Notes: generated from the letters alone by a model not told the origin. A stretch of DNA of 64,000 nucleotides from Candidatus Eiseniibacteriota bacterium (GCA_016215625.1 JACRIW010000048.1:27518-91517); one strand, 5' to 3'. Counted from the stretch's first letter, positions 51,696 to 62,018 are shown. Program-made: numbers and translations.

Positions 51696-52682
51696 TCACA
51701 CGTGGTGGCAGGACACCCAGGGCCCGGGCGCGACCTCGCGCAGCTCGGGCTCGGCGGCACGGCAGCGCGCGAGCTTCGCTCCGTCCGCCTGCGCCACGAA
51801 GCAGCGCGGGTGGAAGCGGCAGCCCTGCGGCGGGTGCGCGGGACTGGGCACGTCGCCGGTGAGCACGATGCGCTCGGAACGGCGGTTCGGGTCGGGCTCC
51901 GGGGCGGCCGAGAGCAGCGCCTGCGTGTACGGGTGCCTCGCGTCGGCGTAGAGCGCGTCCCGGCTCGCGATCTCGACGATCCGCCCGAGGTACATCACGG
52001 CCACGCGCGTGCTGATGTGCTCGACCACCGACAGGTCGTGGGCGACGAACAGGTACGTGAGATCGAAACGCTGCTGGAGTTCCTGGAGCAGGTTCACGAC
52101 CTGCGCCTGGATCGACACGTCGAGCGCCGAGACCGGTTCGTCGAGCACGATGAACTCGGGCTCCACCGCGAGCGCGCGCGCGATGCCGATGCGCTGCCGC
52201 TGCCCGCCCGAGAACTCGTGCGGGTAGCGCCGCGCGTGCTCGGGCGAGAGCCCGACGGTCCGCAGCAGTTCCGCGATCCGCTCCTGCGCCGCGACGCCGT
52301 GCGCGAGGTCGTGGATCGAGAGCGCCTCGGCGAGCATGCTGCCCACGGTGAGCCTCGGGTTGAGGCTCGAGTACGGGTCCTGGAAGACGACCTGCATGCG
52401 GCGACGCATGCGGCGCATCGCCGCACCGCCCAGCGCGGTCACGTCCTCCCCGTCGAAACACACCGTGCCCGACGTGGGCTCCACGAGCCGCAGGATCGCC
52501 CGGCCGGTCGTGGTCTTGCCGCAACCGCTCTCGCCCACGAGGCCGAGCGTCTCCCCCCTGCCGATCGTGAACGACACGCCGTCCACCGCGCGCACGTACC
52601 CGGTGACGCGCGAGAACACGCCGCGCCGCACGGGGAAATGCACGCGGAGGTCGCGCACCTCGAGCAGGGGCCGGCCGCTCAC
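51696..52682 (-). CDS. Oligopeptide/dipeptide ABC transporter ATP-binding protein (OppF/DppF-like)
   Basis: A 328-residue ATPase. Walker A is [18 protein letters not shown], the Q loop [11 protein letters not shown], signature [16 protein letters not shown] and Walker [14 protein letters not shown], with the peptide-transporter C-terminal extension [16 protein letters not shown] and [12 protein letters not shown] at 52682 overlaps the DppD-like gene by 4 bases. It is the last gene of the transporter operon. Confidence 0.95.
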   Translation of the reverse strand: MSGRPLLEVRDLRVHFPVRRGVFSRVTGYVRAVDGVSFTIGRGETLGLVGESGCGKTTTGRAILRLVEPTSGTVCFDGEDVTALGGAAMRRMRRRMQVVFQDPYSSLNPRLTVGSMLAEALSIHDLAHGVAAQERIAELLRTVGLSPEHARRYPHEFSGGQRQRIGIARALAVEPEFIVLDEPVSALDVSIQAQVVNLLQELQQRFDLTYLFVAHDLSVVEHISTRVAVMYLGRIVEIASRDALYADARHPYTQALLSAAPEPDPNRRSERIVLTGDVPSPAHPPQGCRFHPRCFVAQADGAKLARCRAAEPELREVAPGPWVSCHHV

Positions 52683-53692
52683 GAGCGCTCCCCACCCGCC
52701 GGGTCGAGCGTGCCCGCCGCGATCTCGGCTGCGCGCCAGCACCGCGATGCGTGTCCGGCCGCGAGTTCGACGAATGCCGGGGCTTCCGTTCGGCAGCGGT
52801 CCACCGCCACGGGGCAGCGCGGGTGGAAGCGGCACCCCGAGGGGAAGCGCGCCGGGTTCGGCACGGTGCCGGGAATGACACGCAGCCGCTCGCGCCGTTC
52901 CCCCAGCCGCGGCAGCGAGGCGAGCAGCCCGGCGGTGTACGGATGCGCCGGGCGCGCGAAGAGCGCACGCACGTCCGCCTGCTCGACGACCTGCCCCGCG
53001 TACATCACCGCGACACGGTCGGCGGTCTCGGCGACCACGCCGAGGTCGTGCGTGACGAGCAGCACGGCCATGCCGAGTTCCCGGCGCAGCCGCGCGAGGA
53101 GTTCGAGGATCTGCGCCTGGATCGTCACGTCGAGCGCCGTCGTGGGTTCGTCGGCGATCAGGACGTCCGGCCGGCAGGCGAGCGCCATCGCGATCATCAC
53201 ACGCTGGCGCATGCCGCCCGAGAGCTGGTGCGGGTACTCGTGCGCGCGCTGTTCGGGCGCCGGGATGCCGACCAGCTTCAGCATCTCGACCGCGCGCGCG
53301 TGCGCGGCCTCGCGCGACAGCCCTTCGTGCAGCGCCGCGACCTCGGCGATCTGCGCGCCGCACGTGTGCACGGGATTCAGCGACGTCATCGGTTCCTGGA
53401 AGATCATCGAGATCCGGCGTCCGCGGATCCGCCGCATCTCGCCCTCGGGGAGCGTGAGCAGCTCGACGCCGCCGAAGCGGATCGATCCCGAGACGATGCG
53501 GCCCGGAGGATCGGCCACGAGGCGCAGCAGCGAAAGCGACGTCACGCTCTTGCCGCTGCCGGATTCACCCACCACCGCGAGCGTCTCGCCGGCGGCGAGC
53601 GTGAAGGAGACGCCGTCCACCGCGCGCACGACGCCGTCTTCCGTGAAGAAGTGCGTGTGCAGGTCGCGGACTTCGAGCAGCGGGCCGCTCAT
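52679..53692 (-). CDS. Oligopeptide/dipeptide ABC transporter ATP-binding protein (OppD/DppD-like)
   Basis: A 337-residue ATPase partner of the OppF-like protein. Walker A is [19 protein letters not shown] loop [15 protein letters not shown], signature [16 protein letters not shown], Walker [14 protein letters not shown]. The C-terminal cysteine cluster region is [17 protein letters not shown]. It overlaps the permease gene before it and the OppF-like gene after it by 4 bases each. Confidence 0.95.
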   Translation of the reverse strand: MSGPLLEVRDLHTHFFTEDGVVRAVDGVSFTLAAGETLAVVGESGSGKSVTSLSLLRLVADPPGRIVSGSIRFGGVELLTLPEGEMRRIRGRRISMIFQEPMTSLNPVHTCGAQIAEVAALHEGLSREAAHARAVEMLKLVGIPAPEQRAHEYPHQLSGGMRQRVMIAMALACRPDVLIADEPTTALDVTIQAQILELLARLRRELGMAVLLVTHDLGVVAETADRVAVMYAGQVVEQADVRALFARPAHPYTAGLLASLPRLGERRERLRVIPGTVPNPARFPSGCRFHPRCPVAVDRCRTEAPAFVELAAGHASRCWRAAEIAAGTLDPAGGERS

Positions 53693-54777
53693 GCGCGCCC
53701 CCCCGGCCCCTGCCGCGGGTCGAGCGCGTCGCGCAGCGCGTCACCGAAGACGTGGAAGGTCATCACGGTGACGAAGATGGCGGCACCGGGCGCGAAGAGC
53801 AACCACGGATGATCGCGCAGCACGCTCACGCTGCGTGCCGCGCCGAGCATGTTGCCCCACGACGCCGCGGGCTCCTGCACGCCCATGCCGAGGAACGACA
53901 GGAACACCTCGCCGAGGATGTAACCCGGCACCGCGACCGTCGCGGCCACGATCACGAACGACGCCGTGTTCGGCAGGATGTGCCGCACGAGCACGCGCGC
54001 GCGGCTCATGCCGAGCGCCTCCGCCGCGAGCACGTACTCGGCTCGCCGCAGCGAAAGCACCATGCCGCGGACGACGCGGGCGAGCGACGCCCATCCGACG
54101 AACGCGAGCACGACGACGATGGCGACGTACACCTGCCGGCTCGAGAGGTGCGCGGGAAAGGCCGCGCGCAGCGCGACGACGAGGTAGAGCGCGGGCACGC
54201 TCAGGAACAGTTCCGCCCCGCGCATCACGAGCGTGTCCACCCAGCCGCCGAGATAACCCGCCACCCCGCCGAGGACCAGGCCGAGCGTGAACGAGATCAG
54301 GATGCCGACGAGCCCGACCGTGAGCGAGACCTGCGCGCCGTAGAGCAGGCGCGAGAACACGTCCCGCCCCATCGAGTCGGCGCCGAACAGGTAGAGCCGT
54401 GCCGGCGCGTCCACGCCGAAGAGGTGGCGGTCGGCCGGGATCACGCCGAGCAGCCGGTAGGGCGCGCCGCGCACGAACCAGCGCACCGGCGCGCTCGCAC
54501 CGGGCACGGCCTCGTAGCGGTTCACGCCAGCCGCCGTGGGCCGCGTGACGTCCACCCGCCCGTCCCAGCGCACCGGTGTCGGCGGGTGGAAGAACCGGAC
54601 GCGATCCATCTCGCCCTCGCCGTACGGCGCGAGGAACGGCGCGAGCGCCGCGCAGGCGTAGAGCACCACGAGCACGGTCGCGGCGACCGTGCCCACGCGG
54701 TTCGCTCGCAGCGCGCTCCACGCCCGCCTCGCGGGCGACTGCGGGACGGGCGCGGGCCCGCCGCGCGCGTCAGTCAT
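53689..54777 (-). CDS. Oligopeptide/dipeptide ABC transporter permease (OppC/DppC-like)
   Basis: A 362-residue inner-membrane permease. An N-terminal anchor helix precedes a periplasmic loop larger than usual (about 55-125). The BPD transport domain has [19 protein letters not shown] and the EAA loop [20 protein letters not shown]. It pairs with the DppB-like permease, which it overlaps by 8 bases. Confidence 0.94.
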   Translation of the reverse strand: MTDARGGPAPVPQSPARRAWSALRANRVGTVAATVLVVLYACAALAPFLAPYGEGEMDRVRFFHPPTPVRWDGRVDVTRPTAAGVNRYEAVPGASAPVRWFVRGAPYRLLGVIPADRHLFGVDAPARLYLFGADSMGRDVFSRLLYGAQVSLTVGLVGILISFTLGLVLGGVAGYLGGWVDTLVMRGAELFLSVPALYLVVALRAAFPAHLSSRQVYVAIVVVLAFVGWASLARVVRGMVLSLRRAEYVLAAEALGMSRARVLVRHILPNTASFVIVAATVAVPGYILGEVFLSFLGMGVQEPAASWGNMLGAARSVSVLRDHPWLLFAPGAAIFVTVMTFHVFGDALRDALDPRQGPGGRA

Positions 54778-55738
54778 GGCGCACCCGTGGATCGGCGAGC
54801 GCGAGCAGCAGGTCGGCGACGAGATTACCCGCCACGAGCAGCGCGCTCGCCATGAGTACGGCGCCCATCACGAGGTACTGGTCCTGGCGCTGGATCGCCT
54901 CGAGCGTCAGCGATCCGAGCCCGGGCCAGGCGAACACGGTCTCGGCGACGAACGAACCCGACAGCAGGCTGCCGAGCGTGAAGCCGAAGAGCGTGATGAG
55001 CGGATTGAGTGCGTTCGGCAGCACGTGCCGCACGAGCACGTCGCGCTCCGGCAGCCCCTTCGCCCGCGCCGTCGTGACCCAGTCGAGGCGCAGCACGTCG
55101 AGCACGCTCGCCCGCATCTGCCGCATCCGGCTCGCGAGTGGCACGAGCCCCACGACGAGCGCGGGCAGCACGAGGTGATGCAGCGTGTCGAGCACGCGCG
55201 GCACGAACGCCATGCGGTCGTGATCGAGGTCGTGCATGCCGCCGATGGGGAACCAGCCCGTGCGCCACGCGAACAGGAGCAGCAGCAGCCCGGAGAGCAC
55301 CTCGGGGAGGCTGAGCAGCGCGAAGCTGCCGAGCGAGAGCGTGCGGTCCACCCACGTGCCGCGGCGCGCGGCGGCGAGCAGCCCGAACGGCAGGGCCAGC
55401 CCCCACGTCACGCACGCGCCCGCGAGGGCGAGCAGCAGCGTGTTGCCCATGCCGCGCCGCAGCACGGTGAACACCGGCTGGTGGTACGAGAACGACTGGC
55501 CGAAGTCGAGGTGCAGCACGACGTTCTTCACGTACAGCGCGTACTGCACGTACCATGGCCGGTCGAGCCCGAAGTTGCGGCTCATCTGCGCGAGCTGGGC
55601 CTGCGAGACGGACGGGTTCTCGAGGAACGCGTCGAGGAAGTTCCCCGGCGCGAGCTGCAGCAGCAGGAACGTCAGGGCCGACACGCCGAACAGCACGGGC
55701 ACGGCCTCGAGCAGCCGCCGGAGCACGAACGTGCGCAC
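54770..55738 (-). CDS. Oligopeptide/dipeptide ABC transporter permease (OppB/DppB-like)
   Basis: A 322-residue permease beginning FVLRRLLEAVPVLFGVSALTF. It has LDFGQSFSYHQPV, ASRMRQMRASVLDVL, the EAA loop TARAKGLPERDVLVRHVLPN and the terminal VADLLLALADPRVR, all typical of DppB. About six membrane helices. GTG start, 10 bases after the solute-binding protein stop. Confidence 0.94.
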   Translation of the reverse strand: MRTFVLRRLLEAVPVLFGVSALTFLLLQLAPGNFLDAFLENPSVSQAQLAQMSRNFGLDRPWYVQYALYVKNVVLHLDFGQSFSYHQPVFTVLRRGMGNTLLLALAGACVTWGLALPFGLLAAARRGTWVDRTLSLGSFALLSLPEVLSGLLLLLFAWRTGWFPIGGMHDLDHDRMAFVPRVLDTLHHLVLPALVVGLVPLASRMRQMRASVLDVLRLDWVTTARAKGLPERDVLVRHVLPNALNPLITLFGFTLGSLLSGSFVAETVFAWPGLGSLTLEAIQRQDQYLVMGAVLMASALLVAGNLVADLLLALADPRVRHD

Positions 55739-55748
55739 GCGCGGGCCT

Positions 55749-57575
55749 CTAGCCTCGGCCGGGCTTCACGAAGATGCGGTCGACGTTCCAGAGGATGCGG
55801 TGCGGCATCGGGCTCGGCTGGACGTTCCCGAACCGGCTGCGCACGGGCAGCCGGATGATCTGCGTCGGCAGCCAGACGATCCAGCACTGGTCGTTCACGA
55901 TCCCCATGAGTTCGCGCCACGCCGCCTTCCGCGCGGCTTCGTCGGTCGTGTACACGATGCGGTCCATCAGCGCGTCCACGCGCGCTTCCTCGGGCGTCGC
56001 GGGCTTCTCCTGGCGGATGTGCCAGTAGTGCAGCAGCCCCGAGGAGCGCCACGTGTTCTGGCCCATGCCGGGTTCGGCCGGCACGGCCGAACCCTGACCG
56101 AGCAGGATCGCGTCGTAATCGAGGTCGCCGCGCATGTGCGACGTCAGCGTGTTGAACTCGAGCGGCGCCGCGTCCACGCGCAGCCCCACCTTCGCGAGGT
56201 CGTCCCGCACCAGCGTCAGCATCTCCTTGCGCATCGTGTTGTCGGAGTTCGTGTGCATCGTGAACGCGATCGTGCGGCCGTCGCGGTCCTCGAGGAACCC
56301 GTCCCCGTTCGTGTCCTTCCAGCCGAGACCCGCGAGCAGCGCCTTCGCGCCCTCGGGGTCGAAGTCGAGCCCGGTGATCGCCGGGTCGTACCAGCGCTTG
56401 TTGCCCGGCGACATGGTGGACCAGTTCTTCACGCCCTCGCCACGGAACGGGCCGCGGATGAGCGCCTCGCGGTCGATCGCCTTCGACACGGCACGCCGGA
56501 AATCCCGCTGCGAAAACCACGCGTACTTGACGGCGCCGACCATCGGCTCGCCGGCGCGGTGGTTCGCGCTGCCCTCGGGCGCGGGATTGAGGTTGAACCA
56601 GAGGAACGACGTGTTGAACGAAGGTCCGCCGTCGTACAGCGTGTAGCGGCCCTTCGCTTGACCCGCCGCGTACGCCGCGTAGTCCTCGGGGCGCACGTTG
56701 TCGAGGCCGTCGAGTTCGCCCGCCTGGAACTTGAGCGCCGCGACGTCCTGGTCCTTCGCGAGCACGAAGACGAGTTCGTCGAGGTACGGCAGCCGCCGGC
56801 CGCGCGCGTCCACGCCGAACCACCAAGGATTGGGGCCGAGCACGACCTTCTCGTCCGCGCGGAACTCGCGCAGCACCCAGGGTCCGCTCGTCACGAGGCT
56901 CTCCGGCGGCGTGTCCACGCCGTAGGCCGAGGCGAAACCGCCTGCGCGCCAGACCCGTTCCAGCACGTGTCGCGGCAGGATGCGCACCGTGCTCGTGGCC
57001 GACAGCAGCATCGCGTACGGCCGCACCGTCACGACGCGGAACGTGTACGAATCCGGAGCGGAGTACGCGAAGCGCGCACGCTCGCCGGTGCGCGGGTCGG
57101 TGATGGACAGTCCCTCGGACATCGAGGTGCCGAGCGAATCGTCCATGGCGACGTCGAAGCTGAACTGCACGTCCGTGGACGACATCGGGTGGCCGTCGCT
57201 GAAGCACGCGCCGCGGCGCAGATGGAACGTGAGCGTGCACGCGTCGGCGGACCACTCCCACGACTTCGCGAACAACGGCGTGTCCTCGAGCGTGCCGTAA
57301 TCGACGTCCGTGAGCGAGGTGTACAGGAGGTTGCAGACGTCGTTGGTCGGCCGTTCGCTCGCCATGATCGGATTGAAGTGCTTCGGGCTCGCCGTCGCGC
57401 CCACCACGAATCGTCCGCCGTATTCGCCGGGCTCGTGCATGCGCATGGTGAGCGTATCCGGCGGCAGCGGGTGCACGTCCACGCGCCGCGCGACTTTCGC
57501 GCCGCCGCAACCGGCGAGCACGAGCAACAGCGCCGCAGCACAGATCCGGGAATCGAACTTCGGACGGACTCTCAT
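55749..57575 (-). CDS. Peptide ABC transporter substrate-binding lipoprotein (family 5)
   Basis: A 608-residue extracytoplasmic binding protein with a lipoprotein signal ending LVLAGC. SBP_bac_5 features include ASPKHFNPIM, TLTFHLRRGACFSDGHPMSS, LVTSGPWVLREF, LWFNLNPAPEGSANHRAGEP and QRDFRRAVSKAIDREALI. It probably delivers oligopeptides to the four downstream gene products. A TTGCGC-18-TATGAT promoter lies about 40 bases upstream of the start. Confidence 0.93.
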   Translation of the reverse strand: MRVRPKFDSRICAAALLLVLAGCGGAKVARRVDVHPLPPDTLTMRMHEPGEYGGRFVVGATASPKHFNPIMASERPTNDVCNLLYTSLTDVDYGTLEDTPLFAKSWEWSADACTLTFHLRRGACFSDGHPMSSTDVQFSFDVAMDDSLGTSMSEGLSITDPRTGERARFAYSAPDSYTFRVVTVRPYAMLLSATSTVRILPRHVLERVWRAGGFASAYGVDTPPESLVTSGPWVLREFRADEKVVLGPNPWWFGVDARGRRLPYLDELVFVLAKDQDVAALKFQAGELDGLDNVRPEDYAAYAAGQAKGRYTLYDGGPSFNTSFLWFNLNPAPEGSANHRAGEPMVGAVKYAWFSQRDFRRAVSKAIDREALIRGPFRGEGVKNWSTMSPGNKRWYDPAITGLDFDPEGAKALLAGLGWKDTNGDGFLEDRDGRTIAFTMHTNSDNTMRKEMLTLVRDDLAKVGLRVDAAPLEFNTLTSHMRGDLDYDAILLGQGSAVPAEPGMGQNTWRSSGLLHYWHIRQEKPATPEEARVDALMDRIVYTTDEAARKAAWRELMGIVNDQCWIVWLPTQIIRLPVRSRFGNVQPSPMPHRILWNVDRIFVKPGRG

Positions 57576-57620
57576 GAGCACCTCGCGCGCACCCCGCACC
57601 ATGCGGCGCACGTCCTCGGC

Positions 57621-57650
57621 ATCATAGGAACCGCCTCGCGCGAGGCGCAA
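57621..57650 (-). promoter_or_regulatory. Promoter of the peptide transporter operon
   Basis: Minus-strand TTGCGC (57650-57645), an 18-base spacer and TATGAT (57626-57621), starting a few bases after the LipM-like gene stop. Confidence 0.5.
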
Positions 57651-57653
57651 GAG

Positions 57654-58448
57654 TCACGCATCCCCGCGGCGGACGGCGGCCGCCGGGACCGTGGCGAACC
57701 AGGCGGCGGCGTCCCCGGGGCCCAGCCGCCGTTCGAGCGGCTGGTCCGCCGCGATCGCCTCTTCGAGCCGTTCGAGCGGGGCATCGGGACCGAGCCACTC
57801 CCCTGCATGCGCGGTCGCCGCGGCGAGCGCCACGCGCACTTCCGCGCGGCGGCCCTCGTCCAGCCGGGCCCAGTCCGCGAGGCGCAGGTGCGAGTCCCCG
57901 AGCAGCAAGCTGCCCTGCGGGAGCAGCGCCGCCCCGCGCCGGCGCTGGGCGATCCCCGCGAACTTGCGGCCCCGAAGCGTGAGCTCATGCCGGGCCGTGG
58001 ACGCGAAGCACGGCGGTGCCGACTCCGCACCCCCGCGGGGCCTCCCGACGCCACGCGGGCTGCCGGGCGACAGCTCGACCGGCACGCCGAGCCGGCGCAG
58101 CGCCACCGCGAGCATCCCGCAGGTCTTCGCGTACGCCGCCGTCGCGTCCGGCGCCCAGCCGTCCGGCCCGAGGCGCGCGGTGAGCGAGAACGTCCACTCC
58201 TCGTCGTGCCAGATCGCCCGGCCGCCCGTCGGGCGCACCGCCCAGACGATGCCCGCCGCGTCGAGCCGCGCGAGGTCGAGTTCGGCCTCCGGCGACTGGC
58301 TGCTGCCGAGCGTGATCCCCGCGGGCGCGAAACGGAACAGCCGCAGGACCGGGCCCTCGAGCGCGCCGGCCTCGCACGCGGCCAGCAGCCGCGCGTCCCG
58401 CGCCATGTTCTCGCGCGCGTCGTGCGCGCCGTCACGCCAGAGGATCAT
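57654..58448 (-). CDS. Lipoate-protein ligase / octanoyltransferase family protein (LipM/LplA-like)
   Basis: A 264-residue member of the biotin/lipoate transferase family. LGSSQSPEAELDL, VRPTGGRAIWHDEEWTFSL and CFASTARHELTLRGRKFAGIAQRRR correspond to the substrate pocket and catalytic region; the Cys before FAST aligns with the catalytic cysteine of LipM octanoyltransferases. It could load octanoyl or lipoyl groups on E2 or GcvH domains, and the choice is not settled. The region 128-150 is Gly/Pro-rich. GGGAG lies 4 bases before the ATG. Confidence 0.85.
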   Translation of the reverse strand: MILWRDGAHDARENMARDARLLAACEAGALEGPVLRLFRFAPAGITLGSSQSPEAELDLARLDAAGIVWAVRPTGGRAIWHDEEWTFSLTARLGPDGWAPDATAAYAKTCGMLAVALRRLGVPVELSPGSPRGVGRPRGGAESAPPCFASTARHELTLRGRKFAGIAQRRRGAALLPQGSLLLGDSHLRLADWARLDEGRRAEVRVALAAATAHAGEWLGPDAPLERLEEAIAADQPLERRLGPGDAAAWFATVPAAAVRRGDA

Positions 58449-58466
58449 GCGTCTCCCGAAACGAAG

Positions 58467-58489
58467 CCCCCGGCTGCGTGGGCCGGGGG
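58467..58489 (-). terminator. Terminator after the membrane-protein operon
   Basis: CCCCCGGC and GCCGGGGG form an 8-base stem with a 7-base loop, 35 bases after the stop at 58525, followed on the minus strand by CTTCGTTTCG. Confidence 0.5.
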
Positions 58490-58524
58490 CGGGTGATGCG
58501 CGGTGGAGCCGGGTCGCACCGCGT

Positions 58525-59199
58525 TCACCTCACGTGCAGCCAATCGACGAGCAGGAACTGGAAGCGCCCGATGAGCAGCGAGATGCGCGACATCACCGTG
58601 TAGCCGTAGCCGGCGCCGAACGAGATCATGAGGAACCAGACGCCGACGCGCGAGACGCCGCCCAGCACGCCCTTGTGCTCGCGACTGTAGAAGAAGAACA
58701 GCAGGCTCGTCACGAGCCCGACCGTGAAGAGGATCGCGTTGAGGCTCCCCCACAGGTCGCCGGGGATCCAGAGCGGCACGAGCGACGCCTGCACCTGCGC
58801 GACCAGGTCGCCCTGCGCGAAGCCCGTCGTCTTCAGTCCCGCGAACACGCCCATCACCACGGCGAGCGACCAGCGCGACATCCACGAGAGCCGGGTGAAG
58901 AGCCGCGTGAACAGCAGCACCCCGAGCACGGCGGGCACGATCAGCCAGCCGCGGTAGTCCTGCATCTGCGCCTGGAACGGACCACCGGCCTGCGAACCGT
59001 CGAACGCCGCGCGCAGCGGAATCACGAGGTACTGGTCCACGACGGTCCAGTAGTTCAGCGCGATGTAGTAGCCCGCGGACACGCCGACGAACAGGTGCTC
59101 GGCGAACTTGTAGAGCGGGTTGTCCTTGTACAGGAACGAGAACACGCACAGCGTCAGCAGCGCCGCGATCCACACGCCGAAGTCGGTCGAGATCGTCAT
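58525..59199 (-). CDS. Uncharacterised membrane protein (six to seven helices)
   Basis: A 224-residue protein not matched to any family I recognise. It begins MTISTDFGVWIAALLTLCVF, has YKDNPLYKFAEHLFVGVSAG between the first helices, and several later hydrophobic segments with FFFYSREHKGVLGGVSRVG. It is the last gene of a four-gene membrane operon (61920-58525), overlapping the preceding gene by 4 bases. The conserved charged loop suggests a specific complex partner, perhaps the 283-residue neighbour. Confidence 0.72.
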   Translation of the reverse strand: MTISTDFGVWIAALLTLCVFSFLYKDNPLYKFAEHLFVGVSAGYYIALNYWTVVDQYLVIPLRAAFDGSQAGGPFQAQMQDYRGWLIVPAVLGVLLFTRLFTRLSWMSRWSLAVVMGVFAGLKTTGFAQGDLVAQVQASLVPLWIPGDLWGSLNAILFTVGLVTSLLFFFYSREHKGVLGGVSRVGVWFLMISFGAGYGYTVMSRISLLIGRFQFLLVDWLHVR

Positions 59200-60038
59200 G
59201 CCGACGCTCCTGCCCGGCGGCGCGTCCAGTGGACGACGTTGCCGGCGACGATGCACAGCGCGATGAACAGGTGCGCCATCGACTGCGCGTCCATGCCGCT
59301 CGTCGCGGCGCCGCGCTCCTTGCGCAGCACTTCGTACTCGGCCGCGCCCGCCATGCCACCGAGCAGGCCGCGCAGCTGGCCGGACTGCAGGTACGGGAAG
59401 AACTCCGGCGCGCTGACCGCGGTGCAGCCCGAGACCATCGGCAGGTGGAAGCGCGAGTTCACCTGCTGCACCCACTCCTTCGTGCCCGGGTAGCCCGCGG
59501 AGATGTTCACGAGCATCGGGAAGCTCGAATAGTCGGTGACGGTGCGCATGATGGGCAGCTGCGTCGTCACGCGCCCGCGCTGGTCCCGCGGGAACGCGCT
59601 GGCGATTCCCTGCCCCATGAGCACCATGACGGCCTCGTTGCCGGACTTGTAGCCGAGGTTCACGTAATCCACGCCGTCCACGAGCGGCACGCCTCGCGCG
59701 CGGTACTCGTCCGCGACCTTCTCGATGGACTGGTCCACGACGGCCGCGCCGCCGTTCCAGAGCACGGTCACGACGACCTTGCAGCGCTTGTCCCACAACT
59801 GGCGGAGCGAGGTCTCGGTCATGGGTGCGAGTTCCGGAGTGGAGGCGGGGTCGTAGTCGCACGACATGAGCACGGTCGACCCGTCGGGAATCGCGGCGAT
59901 CGCGTCGTGGTACTGGCGCACGGGCGTCGTCGGCACGACCGGGAGCCCGATCGGCCAGAGCAGCGGCACGAGCACGAGCAGCCCGACGACGAGGAAGATC
60001 CAGCGGCGGTCGATGCGTTCGAGCGCGGAGAGTGCCAT
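59196..60038 (-). CDS. Uncharacterised membrane-anchored protein
   Basis: About 280 residues. An N-terminal transmembrane helix (about 13-33) is followed by a large extracytoplasmic or cytosolic alpha/beta domain (GSTVLMSCDYDPASTPELAP; VDYVNLGYKSGNEAVMVLMG) and a C-terminal hydrophobic segment LFIALCIVAGNVVHW. The fold is not recognised; the strand patterns resemble a Rossmann-like sheet. ATG at 60038 is one base after the upstream stop with GGGAG 8 bases before; a GTG three codons earlier is possible. Confidence 0.7.
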   Translation of the reverse strand: MALSALERIDRRWIFLVVGLLVLVPLLWPIGLPVVPTTPVRQYHDAIAAIPDGSTVLMSCDYDPASTPELAPMTETSLRQLWDKRCKVVVTVLWNGGAAVVDQSIEKVADEYRARGVPLVDGVDYVNLGYKSGNEAVMVLMGQGIASAFPRDQRGRVTTQLPIMRTVTDYSSFPMLVNISAGYPGTKEWVQQVNSRFHLPMVSGCTAVSAPEFFPYLQSGQLRGLLGGMAGAAEYEVLRKERGAATSGMDAQSMAHLFIALCIVAGNVVHWTRRRAGASA

Positions 60039-60039
60039 G

Positions 60040-60720
60040 TCAGTCACTCCCTCCCAGGTACGATCGCTCGATGCCGAGGATCACGCGCAACCCGGTCGCC
60101 ATGACGCCCATGGCCGCGCCGATCAGGATGGCGCGCTTCGCCGCGTTCTGCGGCCAGTCCATGATCCACTGCTGCAGCGGCTCGAGGCGCAGGTGCCGCA
60201 TCCACTCCGGCAGCCCCGGATGGTCGAAGACACCCGCCATGACCGCGTCACCGAGCGGCACGCGCCCGATCATGACGACGAGCGCCGAGACGGCGAGCAG
60301 CGCCGCCTCGGCCGAACGGACGCGGAACGCGCGGAACGCCGCGGACGCGATGAATAACGCGAGCAGCGCGAACATCGTCGAGTTCATCGGCACGTAGACG
60401 TGGTCGTAGATCCACAGCGACACCGTGCCGGGATCCTGGAACTTCGCGCGGTCCACGAACAGCCCGAACACGAGCGTCACGCCCATGCCGGCGAGCAGCA
60501 CGAGCTTGTAGGGCCAGTCGGGATGGCGCCGGAGGATGCCCTCGAGGTTCACCTGCACGAGGTTCGCGCCGCCGAGCGCGTAGCCGAACGCCACGACGAT
60601 CACGGCGCAGCGCTGCAGGTAGTCGGCGGGCACGCTGACGTAGGGATGAGGAACGAAGAATCCCGCCAGGACGATGGCGCCGATGACCGCGGTGAGGAAC
60701 AGGGGGATCTCGCGCTTCAC
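60040..60720 (-). CDS. Uncharacterised polytopic membrane protein
   Basis: A 226-residue protein with about six hydrophobic segments (MKREIPLFLTAVIGAIVLAG, then FGYALGGANLVQVNLEGILR). No known family or catalytic motif is apparent. GTG start 9 bases after the DUF6754-like gene. It lies in the middle of the conserved-looking membrane operon, so it may be a subunit of the same unknown complex. Confidence 0.7.
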   Translation of the reverse strand: MKREIPLFLTAVIGAIVLAGFFVPHPYVSVPADYLQRCAVIVVAFGYALGGANLVQVNLEGILRRHPDWPYKLVLLAGMGVTLVFGLFVDRAKFQDPGTVSLWIYDHVYVPMNSTMFALLALFIASAAFRAFRVRSAEAALLAVSALVVMIGRVPLGDAVMAGVFDHPGLPEWMRHLRLEPLQQWIMDWPQNAAKRAILIGAAMGVMATGLRVILGIERSYLGGSD

Positions 60721-60729
60721 GCCGCGCTC

Positions 60730-61920
60730 CTATTGCGTCTGCATCCACACCGTCAGGGTGTGGATGCCGAAGGTTTCGAGGAGGCAGCCGGCGATCACGA
60801 CGGCCACGATGACGAGCTTGAGCATGTCGGCGCCCTTGAGGCCGCCGACGAGGCGCGCCTCGCCGGACAGGTAGGCGCTCGCGGCGAAGATCTCCTCGCC
60901 GATCAACGTGTGGTCGCACGCCACGACGAAGAACGGCAGCTGGTGCACGTTCGCCGTCGCCGCGATCTGGATGGCGCCCGTGGCGTAACCCGTTTCGGAC
61001 AGCATGAGCGACTCGCCGTAGAACGAGCCCACGAACAGGTGGGCCGCCGGGCGCTCGCGCAGCATGATGCCCGTGATGGCCGCGACGTAGGCGAACTGCT
61101 CCGGCGAGACGAACTGGACGCTTTCGGGGTCGTACGCGTCGGGCCGTCCGGCGTCCACGTGCCCGCTGCGCACCATCTCCTGCGCGATCGTGAACGGGAT
61201 CGGGTACGACACGGGCACGCGCAGCGGAGTGTCGTAGCGCGCCGTCATCTTCGCGACGCTCTCGAGGATCACGAGGCCCGCCACGGTCTGGATCTCGTCG
61301 ATGTCCTGGATCCCCGGCACGTAGAGCACCGGGCGGCCCATCTCGGTCGCGCGCCCGATCGCCTCCTCGATCGCGTCGATGCCGGCGAGGCGGCGGACGA
61401 ACGGCTTGCGGCCCGTCTGCGCCATGTACATGTAGTAGAGGACGAGCAGGAAGAACGCGAGCAGGAAGACGAGCACGCTCACGCGCGAGACGTTGAACCA
61501 GGTCGCGCGCCCGATCGCCGGCCCGGCGGCGGCCCCGGCGCGCGTGGTGCCCCCGGGACCGAAGGCGGCGACGCGGTAGAAGTAGGTCACCTCGCGCTGC
61601 ACCGTGAGGTCGGTGAAGGCACGCGTGCCGGACTCGACGCTGTCCACGATCGCCCACGGCCCGCCGGGCGTGGTGGCTCGCTCGAGGAAATACCCGGAGA
61701 CGACGCCGGCGCGTCCCGTGTCGTCGGGCGAGAGCGTCCACGTGAGCGACATCGCGTGGCCCGCGTCGTTGGGGACGTCCGCGTACAGCAGGCCGGTCGG
61801 TGGCGCCGGTGCGCGCAGGCTGTCCGCCGAAGCGACGGCCGCCGCCGGCGCCGGTGAGGCGAGGACGACGAGCAGCAGCGCGAACGGCACGAGACGGCGC
61901 ACGGATGCGGCGAGTGGCAA
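60730..61920 (-). CDS. FN3 and transmembrane protein with conserved C-terminal domain (DUF6754-like)
   Basis: A 396-residue protein. It has a signal peptide (about 1-30), an FN3-like domain (about 35-120, SLTWTLSPDDTGRAGVVSGY), a transmembrane helix (about 138-160), then a domain with GIDAIEEAIGRATEMGRPVLY, LFVGSFYGESLMLSETGYATGA and DHTLIGEEIFAASAYLSGE and a final hydrophobic helix. It resembles DUF6754-type proteins by recollection; a search would confirm. A TTG at 61920 is chosen because AGGAGG lies 7 bases upstream. First gene of the operon. Confidence 0.68.
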   Translation of the reverse strand: MPLAASVRRLVPFALLLVVLASPAPAAAVASADSLRAPAPPTGLLYADVPNDAGHAMSLTWTLSPDDTGRAGVVSGYFLERATTPGGPWAIVDSVESGTRAFTDLTVQREVTYFYRVAAFGPGGTTRAGAAAGPAIGRATWFNVSRVSVLVFLLAFFLLVLYYMYMAQTGRKPFVRRLAGIDAIEEAIGRATEMGRPVLYVPGIQDIDEIQTVAGLVILESVAKMTARYDTPLRVPVSYPIPFTIAQEMVRSGHVDAGRPDAYDPESVQFVSPEQFAYVAAITGIMLRERPAAHLFVGSFYGESLMLSETGYATGAIQIAATANVHQLPFFVVACDHTLIGEEIFAASAYLSGEARLVGGLKGADMLKLVIVAVVIAGCLLETFGIHTLTVWMQTQ

Positions 61921-62018
61921 GGGGGCCCCTCCTGGGCGGAAACCCACACGCGATCCGGCGCGAGCGGGTGCGCGGCACGCTAGCAACGCGTTTCCGCCCG
62001 AGTCAACGCCCGAGCGCG

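Noticed and set aside
51336..53771. Plus-strand open frame of 811 codons covering the transporter ATPases
   Set aside because: Antisense shadow of the OppD/OppF-like genes, whose Walker motifs lie on the minus strand.
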